64,000 nucleotides of DNA from Phormidium ambiguum IAM M-71 (GTDB lineage: Bacteria; Cyanobacteriota; Cyanobacteriia; Cyanobacteriales; Aerosakkonemataceae): assembly GCF_001904725.1 (NCBI RefSeq), contig NZ_MRCE01000036.1, forward strand, positions 1 to 64,000, read 5' to 3'. Of the stretch, positions 45,738-55,303 are shown in pieces. How positions within the stretch are numbered: the stretch's first letter is position 1; each line of letters opens with the position of its first letter. Both the position numbers and the translations under genes were made by a program. The notes beneath the pieces were generated by a model, which was given only the letters and a program-made list of their open reading frames with translations, was not told the origin of the DNA and ran no database searches.

Positions 45738-48005
45738 TCACTCTTTCGCCCAATCTTGCGGCGGATTTGGCGGACACCAAAACAAATTTTTACTAGTCAC
45801 TCCCAGGGATTCAATAATTTCTCGCATTACATCTGTGCAATACATCCAATATCCCAAATCATCGTACATTTTATCGGGATTGAATTCCAAATTATAATGC
45901 AGCACATTAGTAATTCCAGCAAATTCATCGGAAGATTGAGGAGAAATTAACAAAACTCGGAATGGTTTTTCCTGACATTTTGCTGTCAATTTATCCACCA
46001 AATTGAATACATAACCGCGATTAGTAATACCTGTGCGAATAAACAATGCTTCGTCACACTTTTTTAGCGTATACCAAAAGCGTTCCGATCGCGCCGAATA
46101 ACGTACTCTCATCCGTTCATAAACGGGAGACATATCATTTAATGGATCGTCGGTTTCTTCAACTTCATGGGCGAAAGATAAACCTGACCATTTGCCGTGA
46201 TAGATTCTCCTTTCGTCATGATTGTAATGTAGAAATTCAGGATTCCACATATCAGAGAATCCATTTTCAATCATGTCTGCTACATCGCCAAGATTGGTAC
46301 TTCTTGTCAGATCGAAAGGAAAAGCTGGCCCATCATATTCCATTTTGTATAACAACATTCTGGCAGCACATCGATCGCCTAGTGGAAGAATCGCCACTCG
46401 GCTAATTGCTGATAACTTACACTTGTATTGAAAAATTACTGACGATTTCGCTGGCACTTTCACGCGGCTTTCTAATCCATCTTTGCCAATCATCATGGTG
46501 CGAAAAGGCGTTTCTGGTTCAATTAAATCTACATATACACCTTCTGGCATTTGTTTTAGGGCGCTGCGTACTTCTTTCCACATTGGGTGGATGTTATATT
46601 CGTGGTCTGATTCGTTGATTACTCGGAGAGTAGTATCGCTTTCTTTCCATATTCCTAAAAGTTCGTCGTAGTGTAAAACTTGTGCGGATTTTGGGGTAAA
46701 AAAGTTGAAAACTGCGCTATATTCAATGTCAGCACCAGGGGGAATATTGACGCTAGTTTCGATCGCGCCATCTTCTCGCACCCAAAAGTAAGGCAGTGTG
46801 TCTGGGTCTACTTTTTTGCTAATATAAATCCCAGGTATTAATCCGGCTTTACTTTGAATATGTGCTTGTAATTCTTTCCAGTAAGTAGCAATTGTATAAG
46901 TATTTTTGGAAGTATTAATAATTCGCAAACTCTTCTCTTCTTGGCAAGCAAAAACATGAAATCCCCAATTATCACGATAAATTGGTATTTCGTGCTTTTG
47001 AGTAGAGAGTTGTTTGACTTGAATTAATTTGTTTTGATCGATGTCGAAGACACGGAGATCGATCGCCTCATACATCCACCGATGCCCTAAACTGTTAGGA
47101 TGAGCCGCATCAGAAGAAATTCCCGCTTTCCAACGTCCCCCGCCATCATCCAGTACATCCAGCCAATCTAACATCGGAACGCCCCAATTCAACATTCGAT
47201 TGTGCGTTTCTCGCAACAGGCAATTATGTTCGGAATAGTAATCCCCATTCGGGTACAATCCACCTAAAATTGGTATTGCGCCCAATTCTTTGGTCATTTT
47301 TACGAGTTGTTGCAATCCCCTTTCAAAACGGCGTTGTACCGCCCGTCTTTGCTGCGGCGGACAATAAGCTAACCCCTCGTTACCCAGAGAAAGGGCAATA
47401 ATCACGATATCTGGTTTTTCTGGCGCGACTACCAAGGGGAATCTATCAATCGTGGTGCTGACATTCGCCCCCACTTCGGATACATTGACTAGCGTGTGAC
47501 CGTATTTTTCCGGCAATGCTTGGGACAAATACCAAGCCCAACCGCGCAATAACCAGGAATTGCAACCTAAAGCGACAGAACTGCCTATAACCGCGATTTT
47601 TAGACCTTCATTTCCTTTAATAACTGGTTTTTGAGCAATAGGTTCTTGAAAATATCCGTAGGGAAAAGGCCGCACCCAGCCAAACCAACTATCTTCTACA
47701 ATAATTGGGGATGGTGGTAAGTCGGATTCGATCGGTATCCAACGATTATTCCCCCAAGCTTCCCATTGCACGCTACCATCTGCACCAATTCGCACATACT
47801 TATATTGAATATTTCGATCGTTGGATAACTCTGATGATGCAGAAAAATCGAGCTTAACTTCCGTCCACCATAACGGGTAACTTTCGCCACTAGTATGTAG
47901 AGGTACGCACTTATTTGCATCCCACATTCCTAACTCAGGAGTCGAACCAACCAGTCCGATAAATTCTCCTCTTTGTGTGTGCGCTCTTACCTGGAACCGA
48001 TACAT
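45738..48005 (-). CDS. CBM20 - SGNH hydrolase - repeat - DUF1796 fusion protein
   Basis: 755 residues with an unusual layout. Residues 1-97 form a starch-binding CBM20 module (LGMWDANKCVPL, NIQYKYVRI, WGNNRWI). Residues 135-320 form an SGNH hydrolase: block I GSS (S143 as likely nucleophile), block III GNE, block V D299-A-A-H302. Residues 330-530 hold two copies of an unnamed beta-rich unit (YWKELQ...GIYI; MWKEVR...GVYV). The C-terminus is DUF1796-like (PLGDRCAARMLL, FPFDLTRS), listed as a putative papain-like cysteine peptidase family. No signal peptide, so probably cytoplasmic, perhaps acting on glycogen or deacylating a glycan. Function is inferred only. Confidence 0.82.
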   Translation of the reverse strand: MYRFQVRAHTQRGEFIGLVGSTPELGMWDANKCVPLHTSGESYPLWWTEVKLDFSASSELSNDRNIQYKYVRIGADGSVQWEAWGNNRWIPIESDLPPSPIIVEDSWFGWVRPFPYGYFQEPIAQKPVIKGNEGLKIAVIGSSVALGCNSWLLRGWAWYLSQALPEKYGHTLVNVSEVGANVSTTIDRFPLVVAPEKPDIVIIALSLGNEGLAYCPPQQRRAVQRRFERGLQQLVKMTKELGAIPILGGLYPNGDYYSEHNCLLRETHNRMLNWGVPMLDWLDVLDDGGGRWKAGISSDAAHPNSLGHRWMYEAIDLRVFDIDQNKLIQVKQLSTQKHEIPIYRDNWGFHVFACQEEKSLRIINTSKNTYTIATYWKELQAHIQSKAGLIPGIYISKKVDPDTLPYFWVREDGAIETSVNIPPGADIEYSAVFNFFTPKSAQVLHYDELLGIWKESDTTLRVINESDHEYNIHPMWKEVRSALKQMPEGVYVDLIEPETPFRTMMIGKDGLESRVKVPAKSSVIFQYKCKLSAISRVAILPLGDRCAARMLLYKMEYDGPAFPFDLTRSTNLGDVADMIENGFSDMWNPEFLHYNHDERRIYHGKWSGLSFAHEVEETDDPLNDMSPVYERMRVRYSARSERFWYTLKKCDEALFIRTGITNRGYVFNLVDKLTAKCQEKPFRVLLISPQSSDEFAGITNVLHYNLEFNPDKMYDDLGYWMYCTDVMREIIESLGVTSKNLFWCPPNPPQDWAKE

Positions 48006-48175
48006 ATAATGTCTCGTGTAATGTTTTAAGATACTATGCCAGACAAAAGTTAAATAATCAAAGTAAAAATGTAAACTCCATGTCTAAGAGAGGATTTAGG
48101 CTAGCGAAATTGCCTTGACGGTATCACATCTAACCATGAATGTCTGTCTTGCAGCGCACCAAAAAATTTAATAGA

Positions 48176-48202
48176 ACTCCGACTTCTTCAAGAAGTCAGA
48201 GT
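48176..48202. repeat. ACTCCGACTTCTT palindrome (dispersed repeat, copy 3)
   Basis: A diverged copy of the 31-bp palindrome at 36004 and 41611: the core CGACTTCTTCAAGAAGTC is identical and the outer arms differ. Confidence 0.65.
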
Positions 48203-48273
48203 TTTGGCTGTAGTTTTAAGCTGTTCCGCATTTAAATTACATTGTTTGGAAACAGAAGAAAAATGGTCTAATC

Positions 48274-48301
48274 CTCTCCCCTGCTCCCCTGCTCCCCTGC
48301 A
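48274..48301. repeat. CCCTGCTCC tandem repeat (intergenic)
   Basis: Three units of CCCCTGCTC. This is the intergenic version of the array found twice in frame inside the STAND gene (1631-1708 and 3640-3718). Confidence 0.8.
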
Positions 48302-48335
48302 ATCTCAATAAATGATTGATATGCCTGACAGCTTA

Positions 48336-48830
48336 TCACCATCCCCATGTACCTGGGCCACCTTTAAAAGGCCCAACAATATCGGAAGTGATCCATCCTC
48401 CATAAAAATCACCTGCTTGGGGTGTGACTAACTCATCATTGACATAACAAGCATCCATTAAACTAGCATTAAAACCGTAGTATCCTTGAATTGATTCAAA
48501 ACCGGGAGTAGGAGAAAAATAAGACCAAGCAGCCTGATTTATGTATTTATCACCAATGCTAACATCGTAATATTGCCAGTACCCTTTCCATTCACACAAA
48601 CCTTTTTTAGATGTGGCGATTAAATGCTCTACCTTAACATCTTCTGAGGGAAAGTAATAAGCAGGAGGATGACTGGTTTCTAAGACTCTTTTGCCTTTGT
48701 TGGTTTCGGCTAAAACAATCCCATTACAAATTACTTTTAAATGTTTATTTGTGTTTTCTAAGCGTGCTGGACGAGGGTAATCCCAAACTGATTCTTGACC
48801 GGGTTTTGGTGGAATTGGATTTGGTCTCAT
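48336..48830 (-). CDS. DUF427 family protein
   Basis: 164 residues. Characteristic segments: ICNGIVLAETNKGKRVLETSHPPAYYFPSEDV, then CEWKGYWQYYDV and the C-terminal PGTWGW. DUF427 proteins are small beta-barrel proteins of unknown function, common in actinobacteria and cyanobacteria. Here it is a single gene, divergent from the osmolyte transporter with about 130 bp between. Confidence 0.9.
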   Translation of the reverse strand: MRPNPIPPKPGQESVWDYPRPARLENTNKHLKVICNGIVLAETNKGKRVLETSHPPAYYFPSEDVKVEHLIATSKKGLCEWKGYWQYYDVSIGDKYINQAAWSYFSPTPGFESIQGYYGFNASLMDACYVNDELVTPQAGDFYGGWITSDIVGPFKGGPGTWGW

Positions 48831-48957
48831 GGTTAATGATTTTCTGATTTAATGAGGTTGAGTTATTAGGCGATCGCAAATCGTAAGCTATGTAATTACT
48901 TTATAGTTTCACAATAACTATAATCGTTAATTATAAAGCAAATTATCAGGAGAAAAA

Positions 48958-50493
48958 ATGTTTTTTACTAAATACGCTCCCGAAATTCTGCTCCGCATGG
49001 GGGAACATTTAATTTTAGTAGCGATCGCTATGACAATAGCAATAGCGATCGGTATTCCTTTAGGCATCCTGATTACTCGCCAAGAGAAATTTGCTCAACC
49101 AATTCTCGGAGTTGCCAATGCCGTACAAACTATTCCTAGTTTAGCGATTTTTGGATTTCTTATTTCCGTTCCATTCCTGGGGGGAATTGGTACAACTCCT
49201 GCCATTTTCGCCCTAACTTTATACGCTTTACTTCCGCTAATTAGTAACACTTATATTGGCATTAATAGCGTCGATCCTGCAATTCGAGAAGCTGGAAGAG
49301 GAATGGGAATGACAGATTGGGAATTGCTATTTCAAGTAGAAATTCCCCTATCTTTAGGAGTAATTTTAGCAGGAGTTAGAGTAGCAACAGTTATTTCTGT
49401 GGGAATTGCGACTATTGCAGCGGCGATCGGTGGCGGCGGATTAGGAGTATTTATTTTTCGCGGTATTGCTACAGTTAATAATGAATTAATTTTAGCAGGA
49501 GCTATACCCGCTGCTATTATCGCTTTAGGGGCAGATTTTTTCTTAGGATGGGTAGAAAAGCAATTAACACAATATAAACAAAGAAAAGAAAATTTTAATC
49601 GAAAATATGCGATTGTTTCCGGTATATTAATTTTCATGATATTGGGATTAATTGTTTTTGTGAACCGACCAACAGCAGCTACAATTGCGATCGGGGGAAA
49701 AAATTTCACTGAACAATTTATTTTAGGAGAAATTCTCGCTCAACATATTGAATCCCGCACGCAACTAAAAGTCGATCGACGCTTTAATTTAGGAGGAACT
49801 TCTATCGTTCATGAAGCTGTAAAAGCTGGGAAAATAGCAGGTTATATAGAATATACAGGAACAGCATTGACAGCGATATTAAAACAAGAACCAATCAAAA
49901 ATCCTGAAGTTGTCTATCAAAAAGTTAAGCAAGAATACAACAATAAATTCAAGTTAGAAGTTTTGGATCGTTTGGGATTTAACAGTACTTACGCGATGAT
50001 TATTCGCGGAGAAGATGCTAGACGTTTAAATATCAAAACTCTTTCGGAAGCGGCGAAATATACTCCCCAATGGCAAGCAGGATTTTGGTATGAATTTCTG
50101 GAAAGAAAAGATGGTTATGAAGGGTTAGTTAAGACTTATGGCTTCAAATTTACCAAACCTCCGAAACAAATGGAGTTAGGATTAATGTATCAAGCTTTAA
50201 AAGAAAAGCAAGTAGATTTTGTGGCAGCAAATGCTACAGATGGCTTGATTCCTCTGCTGGATTTAGTGGTTTTGAAAGATGATAAGAATTATTTCCCTCC
50301 TTATGAAGCTATCCCGGTTTTCAATCAAGAAATTCTGAAAAAATATCCAGAATTGCGAAATGTAATTAATGAATTAGCTGGTTTAATTACAACAGAAGAA
50401 ATGCAAAAAATGAATTATCAAGTAGATAATCAATCTCTTCCTGCTGAAGAGGTGGCGCGTCAATGGCTGAAATCTAAAAAGCTTGAATCTTGA
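48958..50493 (+). CDS. Osmoprotectant (OpuC-type) ABC transporter, permease fused to binding protein
   Basis: 511 residues. Residues 1-205 form the permease with several helices and the EAGRGMGMTDWELLFQVEIPLSLG loop that contacts the ATPase. A further helix at about 222-240 tethers a C-terminal glycine-betaine/choline-type binding domain (245-511; ATIAIGGKNFTEQFILGEILAQ, EYTGTALTAIL). The fusion is known from other bacteria. It would import quaternary ammonium osmolytes under salt or osmotic stress. The ATPase gene is not in the window. An AGGAG site lies just before the ATG. Confidence 0.93.
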   Translation: MFFTKYAPEILLRMGEHLILVAIAMTIAIAIGIPLGILITRQEKFAQPILGVANAVQTIPSLAIFGFLISVPFLGGIGTTPAIFALTLYALLPLISNTYIGINSVDPAIREAGRGMGMTDWELLFQVEIPLSLGVILAGVRVATVISVGIATIAAAIGGGGLGVFIFRGIATVNNELILAGAIPAAIIALGADFFLGWVEKQLTQYKQRKENFNRKYAIVSGILIFMILGLIVFVNRPTAATIAIGGKNFTEQFILGEILAQHIESRTQLKVDRRFNLGGTSIVHEAVKAGKIAGYIEYTGTALTAILKQEPIKNPEVVYQKVKQEYNNKFKLEVLDRLGFNSTYAMIIRGEDARRLNIKTLSEAAKYTPQWQAGFWYEFLERKDGYEGLVKTYGFKFTKPPKQMELGLMYQALKEKQVDFVAANATDGLIPLLDLVVLKDDKNYFPPYEAIPVFNQEILKKYPELRNVINELAGLITTEEMQKMNYQVDNQSLPAEEVARQWLKSKKLES

Positions 50494-50529
50494 TTTAAAG
50501 CATGGTCGTAATATTGAATAGAAAAAAAT

Positions 50530-50562
50530 GCTACAGATCTCTAACCATCAGTTATCTGTAGC
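50530..50562. terminator. Hairpin between convergent genes
   Basis: GCTACAGAT (50530-50538) pairs with ATCTGTAGC (50554-50562). It lies between the Opu gene and the radical SAM gene, whose ends face each other, and probably terminates both. Confidence 0.65.
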
Positions 50563-50580
50563 AGTCCAAAAAAGCTGTGT

Positions 50581-52134
50581 TTAGTTCAATTTCGCCAATG
50601 CAATCTTTGAGTCATTGGAAGAAGCTTCACTAACCATCCCTGAATATTCGCCGTTATAGTTGGTAAATCCAGAAGGTCCTCTGCGAATATTAGATAAACG
50701 AATTTGCCAATCGGAAACCTCTTCGTAGCTAAGGTAATTAGTCTTAGAAGTCGTTGTCCAGACTCCCCAAAGACAAGTATCTTCAAACTGAAGCATTCCT
50801 GTTTTGCGTAAGTTAAAAGATTGCGGAGTTCCGGGCAAGGGAATGATGCTGTAGCACGAAGTTTGAAATTCCAATTGCGGGTTAATCTCTACCAGTTCAT
50901 CCACCAGTTCTGAGATCGCTTCTTCAAGACGTAACAAGTCTTCATGGTCATCATCGGGTAGCCCGATAATGATGCCGTAAGCAATGACAGGTACACCAGT
51001 TCTGACTACAGATTTCATCAAGGTACAATGCTCTTGCCAAGGTAGGAGCTTTTTGTATGCTTCTCGTCCAAACACTGGACGTTCGGCAGGTATATAAGCT
51101 AAAGGACAACCGACTTTACCATCCCAGCCAAACAGTGCTTCAATCAGTTCTTCGTCAGGTCTGAGGTCGGTGCTTTCGTAGTTGCGCCCAGCACCGAGAG
51201 TTGTTTTCCTCAGTTCTAAACCATTGGGCCACATGAGAGTAATTCCCATCTCCCGCGCACCATTGGTAATTTCGAGGATCTCTTCTCGCCCTTCAGGAAA
51301 TAGTCCACGAGCGAGGAATTGATCGGACCCAATATTGATCGATCGCGCCCCGGCTTCTTTCTGGATTTCCAACCATTTCAGGGCTGTTTTTGGGGACATT
51401 CTCCGAAAGCCAGTACCGTAGGTGGGTGTCATGCAAAAATCGCAAGTGCGATCGCAGCCAATATCAGCAACCAACGAACCGACTGGCGCAAATCCTTGAA
51501 CATTGGGTAGTGTTCCTAAACAGTCCCGTGCCACTTGCAGTGAGGGTAGCGCCCACTCATCTGGACTTTTAGCTTTAGTCTTCTTGGGATACTGTTTCCC
51601 ATCTGCGAGAATAACCCCCGTGAGTTCTTCTCGCGGGGGTCTTCCCAGTACATGATCGAAAATAGCCCAATTCGCTGCCCCTGATTTATCCTGAACTACA
51701 GCTGCTGCGCCAGCCTTCAAGTAGTGGTGCGGTTCAGCGAAAGCATCCGATCCACCAACAACAATTGGATGACCTCCCTTAGCCAAATGCTCGATCAGCA
51801 TACAGCTGACTTGACGATCTTGGGAGAAATTAACTGTCACTCCCCACGCATCAAATGCTTGAGGATCGAGTGCCGAAATGTTGCCTCCTACATAAGTTTT
51901 TCGTAGAGTCATCCCTTTCCAGACAACCTCTCCAAATTCTTCACTATGATCGCCATCTCTGAGATTGACTAATTGTGCGTCAAATCCGCCTGCTTGCAAG
52001 TCAGCTAGCAAAACTTGCTTGCTGATTAAAGAACGATGTCTATATAGAGAAGTCCAATTTTTGCCTTCAGGATCGAATAGTCCTGTTGCTGGAACTTCAA
52101 TCAGTCCAATTGTTGGAGACTTTTTCACTTCCAT
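50581..52134 (-). CDS. B12-binding radical SAM protein
   Basis: 517 residues. The N-terminal part (about 40-150; LLADLQAGGFDAQLVNLRDGD, HPIVVGGSDAFAEPHHYLKAG) is a cobalamin-binding-like Rossmann domain. The radical SAM core has the cluster motif C227-x3-C231-x2-C234 (CDRTCDFC). The C-terminal 200 residues are of unknown type (SIIPLPGTP). Such enzymes methylate or rearrange unactivated carbons; substrate unknown. Neighbours give no pathway. MetH in this window is also cobalamin-dependent, so the cofactor is available to the cell. Confidence 0.9.
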   Translation of the reverse strand: MEVKKSPTIGLIEVPATGLFDPEGKNWTSLYRHRSLISKQVLLADLQAGGFDAQLVNLRDGDHSEEFGEVVWKGMTLRKTYVGGNISALDPQAFDAWGVTVNFSQDRQVSCMLIEHLAKGGHPIVVGGSDAFAEPHHYLKAGAAAVVQDKSGAANWAIFDHVLGRPPREELTGVILADGKQYPKKTKAKSPDEWALPSLQVARDCLGTLPNVQGFAPVGSLVADIGCDRTCDFCMTPTYGTGFRRMSPKTALKWLEIQKEAGARSINIGSDQFLARGLFPEGREEILEITNGAREMGITLMWPNGLELRKTTLGAGRNYESTDLRPDEELIEALFGWDGKVGCPLAYIPAERPVFGREAYKKLLPWQEHCTLMKSVVRTGVPVIAYGIIIGLPDDDHEDLLRLEEAISELVDELVEINPQLEFQTSCYSIIPLPGTPQSFNLRKTGMLQFEDTCLWGVWTTTSKTNYLSYEEVSDWQIRLSNIRRGPSGFTNYNGEYSGMVSEASSNDSKIALAKLN

Positions 52135-52438
52135 AGTTCAGGGTATGTAATGTGGATGACAGTCAATACTTTTCTAGCGGAACGCTCCCAACTTTTAGGG
52201 GTGGTAACACTACTTGGGCTAACTAGTTTTCTATAAGTTCAAAGGATAGGTGAACAAATGTGTAATCCGATCCAAATTTTTAATTTTCTTAATAATTTTT
52301 TTTGTTAACATGAATCACTCATCAGTAAATCTGAGTTGAAAAAATGTTTTCTATATGTCTAGCGATTCGTTCAGAAAGTATCATCTGCATAGCCTGTATG
52401 GTGTAGCTTAGGACTGTGGGCGATAAATACTGGGCAGG
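52135..52438. other. 304-bp divergent intergenic region
   Basis: AT-rich spacer between the radical SAM gene (-) and the GTPase gene (+). I see no ORF, hairpin of note or cobalamin-riboswitch core in it; it must hold the promoters of both genes. Confidence 0.5.
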
Positions 52439-52447
52439 TTGAGAAAA

Positions 52448-54367
52448 ATGGTACGACTAAAACTGTGGCAAATCATTGTATTAGCAACACCGATCGCAAT
52501 TATCATTGCTTTTTTGCTGGTAGCAGCAGGGCAACAAATTCACTCTTGGAGGATTAATTGGATCTGGGCTATTTTCACTTTAATGTTGCTGGGTTGGCGT
52601 TGGTTGTTAGTAAAATGGACGCAACCTGTAGTAGCGCAAATGGAAGCTGTAGTTGCAGAAGTCAGTAAAGAACTCGAAGCTGCTACTGAAGAAAGCGTCA
52701 GTTTACCTGCGGGAAATGATGCAGTAACAAAAGCAGAAGCGGCGTTACAAGAAGTATTGAAAACTGCACAAAGCGATCGCCCTGTTTGGGAAGATTGGGG
52801 TAGTTTTTGGCAACGTTGTCAGCAGTTAGTAATTGCGATCGCACACGCTTATAATCCCGAAGTAAAATATCCCTTACTTAACATTTATGTTCCTCAAGCT
52901 TACTCTTTAATTCGCGGTACAGTAGATGATATGGATCGCTGGATGCAAAGATTATCTCCCGCTTTGAATCAAGTAACAGTTGGACAAGCAGTTGAAGCTT
53001 ACGAAGTGTATCAAAGGTTAGAACCTTCGGCGCGAAAACTTTGGCAAATTTGGAATTGGGCACAATGGATAATTAACCCAGCAGCAGCATTAGCCAGAGT
53101 AGCTAGTCAGCGTTCCAGCAATCAAGCAACACAGCAATTATTAATAAATTTAGGTCAACTTTTGCGAGAAGCTGCATTGCGAAATTTAGCTAATCAAGCA
53201 ATTCAACTTTATAGTGGTATTGCGGCAAATCTGGCTGAATCTGCTGATTCTATACCCACTCTTCCTCAAGCAAAAACCCAAACTTTACGCGAAATTTTAA
53301 CTCAAGCTGAACCTGTAGAAAAGGTTGACCAAAAACCCGTAAATATTTTATTAGCAGGAAGGACTGGATCGGGAAAAAGCAGTTTAATTAATACTTTATT
53401 TCAAGCAGATTTAGCCGCAGTTGATGTTTTGCCGAGTACTGATAAAATTCAAAGTTATGAATGGGAAACTGCTACAGGAGAACGTTTAATCCTTTGGGAT
53501 ACTCCTGGTTATGAACAAGTAAAACGGGGAGAGTTGCGCGATTTAGTCATTGATTATGCGACAAATGGCGATCTTTTGTTATTAGTTACTCCGGCGTTAG
53601 ATCCAGCTTTGCAAATGGATGTTGACTTTCTCAAAGATATTACAGGAGAAGTTGCAGATTTACCTGTAATTACAGTTGTCACTCAAGTCGATCGCCTTCG
53701 TCCGATCAGAGAATGGACACCGCCTTATGATTGGCAATGGGGAGAAAAACCAAAGGAAATTGCCATTCGAGAAGCAACTGAATATCGCGCTAAACAATTA
53801 GGAGAATTTAGTAAATTAGTTTTGCCAATTGTTACTTTTGATGGTCAAACTAATCGCAATGCTTGGAATGTTGAGGAGTTATCTTTGGCTTTAGTAAATG
53901 CAATTTCTCCTGCTAAACAACTACGATTAGCTAGATTTTTGCGTAACTTAGATGCCCGAACTGTCGCTGCTGCAAAAATTATCGATCGCTACACTTTCCA
54001 AATGACAACTACTCAAGGATTGGCGGCATTTTTGAAAAGTCCAATCTTGCAATTTATTTCTACCATGTCTACTGGATCGCCATCTTTAGCTTATATCTTA
54101 GCTCAACAAATTCCCATCGAACAGTTACCTGTTGTGATTGGTAAATTGCAAATGGCTTATGATATTTACGGTCTTTTAAATGACAAATCTAAACCCCTGG
54201 AATTTGATTTACGTCCCTTGTGGTTGTTGTTACTAGAAAATTCGGCAAGGCCCGATCGTAACGCTTGGGCATTTGGTCACACTCTAGTAGAATATTGGAC
54301 ACAAAATCTCTCTATTGCTCAACTACAAGAACGCTATAATTACTATTTGAATTCACTGCAAAAGTAG
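52448..54367 (+). CDS. Membrane-anchored GTPase (YcjF/Era-like with DUF697-type tail)
   Basis: 639 residues from the ATG at 52448; a TTG at 52439 is the longer option. Two N-terminal transmembrane helices (IIVLATPIAIIIAFLLVA and WIWAIFTLMLLGWRWLLV) are followed by a long helical domain (60-280). The GTPase domain is about 295-490, with P-loop LAGRTGSGKSSLINTLF, DTPGYEQ and a TQVD nucleotide-specifying motif. The helical C-terminus has no clear catalytic feature. Probably a dynamin- or Era-like membrane GTPase; role unknown. It shares its overall plan with the GTPase at 36539. Confidence 0.85.
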   Translation: MVRLKLWQIIVLATPIAIIIAFLLVAAGQQIHSWRINWIWAIFTLMLLGWRWLLVKWTQPVVAQMEAVVAEVSKELEAATEESVSLPAGNDAVTKAEAALQEVLKTAQSDRPVWEDWGSFWQRCQQLVIAIAHAYNPEVKYPLLNIYVPQAYSLIRGTVDDMDRWMQRLSPALNQVTVGQAVEAYEVYQRLEPSARKLWQIWNWAQWIINPAAALARVASQRSSNQATQQLLINLGQLLREAALRNLANQAIQLYSGIAANLAESADSIPTLPQAKTQTLREILTQAEPVEKVDQKPVNILLAGRTGSGKSSLINTLFQADLAAVDVLPSTDKIQSYEWETATGERLILWDTPGYEQVKRGELRDLVIDYATNGDLLLLVTPALDPALQMDVDFLKDITGEVADLPVITVVTQVDRLRPIREWTPPYDWQWGEKPKEIAIREATEYRAKQLGEFSKLVLPIVTFDGQTNRNAWNVEELSLALVNAISPAKQLRLARFLRNLDARTVAAAKIIDRYTFQMTTTQGLAAFLKSPILQFISTMSTGSPSLAYILAQQIPIEQLPVVIGKLQMAYDIYGLLNDKSKPLEFDLRPLWLLLLENSARPDRNAWAFGHTLVEYWTQNLSIAQLQERYNYYLNSLQK

Positions 54368-54391
54368 CAATTTTTTCATAGTATTAGTTGA

Positions 54392-54607
54392 TTAGGAAAA
54401 ACTTTGGCGAAGTTTTTCACTTGGCACTAATTCATGAACTAAAGCATTTTTCTGAAGAAAATTTCCTAAAGATTGGTTATAGTTTGACAAACAAGAAGGA
54501 GAATTAAAATTAGGCATTTCTTGCCAACAATGACGACAGTACCAAAAAATTTGGTTGTGCCGAATATGCCGAAGAAGTGTATGCGAACAACAGGGGCAAC
54601 TTGCCAT
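54392..54607 (-). CDS. Zinc-ribbon miniprotein (71 aa)
   Basis: 71 residues with two cysteine pairs, CPCC near the N-terminus and CRHC at about 24-27, the spacing of a small zinc ribbon (SCPCCSHTLLRHIRHNQIFWYCRHCW). The tail is polar. An AGAGG site precedes the ATG. It lies between the GTPase (+) and response regulators (-). Function unknown; possibly a nucleic-acid- or protein-binding accessory. Confidence 0.7.
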   Translation of the reverse strand: MASCPCCSHTLLRHIRHNQIFWYCRHCWQEMPNFNSPSCLSNYNQSLGNFLQKNALVHELVPSEKLRQSFS

Positions 54608-54754
54608 TTTCTTAGACCTCTATTAGTAACTAGGAAGGATGACAATCGATTTACCAACAATGTTGTTTAGAATATGAGGTAAATTTGAAGATTTTTTGAA
54701 GACGATCCCAACATTACAAAAAAGTTATAAAAGTAAACGATTGTTTACAAATTT

Positions 54755-55144
54755 CTAAATAGTTTGATGTTCCAACAAACACTTAGTTACTACGTCTAAT
54801 AAATTATCTTGGTTAAAAGGAGTAATTAAGTAGTGATTAATTCCTAATTCTTTAATCAAAGAAATAGCTTCAAATTCATAATTTGCCGTTATTAACAGAC
54901 TTGGTATTTGGATTTTTTTTAAACTAGCTTTTATTTGTTTTAATATTTCTTCTCTTTTAAGATAATAAAAATTTAATTCAAAAATTATCAGGTCAAAAGA
55001 AAGATTCACAGCTAAATTTAACCCTATATTAATGTTACTAATTAACGTGATATTAAATTTCTGTGTATCTAAAGTTTGGGCTATATTTGCGCCCAAGTCT
55101 AGACTACTGGAGTAATTATCTTCGATGATGAGAATTCTAGTCAC
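54755..55144 (-). CDS. Degenerate receiver-domain (pseudo-response-regulator) protein
   Basis: 129 residues with the receiver fold: ILIIEDN start, five-strand pattern, PSLLITANYEFEA. The phospho-acceptor position is Glu (DLIIFE56LNFYY instead of DLILLD), and the switch lysine before the PF motif is Thr (LITPFN instead of xxKPF). It therefore cannot be phosphorylated normally and may mimic the active state. The neighbouring regulators at 55304 and 55756 are intact and on the same strand, so this could modulate the same pathway. Confidence 0.82.
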   Translation of the reverse strand: MTRILIIEDNYSSSLDLGANIAQTLDTQKFNITLISNINIGLNLAVNLSFDLIIFELNFYYLKREEILKQIKASLKKIQIPSLLITANYEFEAISLIKELGINHYLITPFNQDNLLDVVTKCLLEHQTI

Positions 55145-55303
55145 TATACCTCTCCCGATCTTTCAAAGATTGCACTGTTTGATTTTGACTAAAAATACCG
55201 TTTCATAAATAAACTGCCTCTACACGATCGGAAAACAATCAATCAAACTTTTTCAGGATGACTACTGCCAGATTAAACAAAAAATTTGAAGAAAATTTGA
55301 AGT

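Larger units (their letters stand above)
48006..48335. other. 330-bp gap with repeats, no gene
   Basis: This stretch separates the CBM20 fusion and the DUF427 gene, both on the minus strand. It holds the third, diverged GACTTCTT palindrome (48176-48202) and a CCCTGCTCC tandem repeat (48274-48301). I see no ORF or RNA gene here. Confidence 0.6.
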
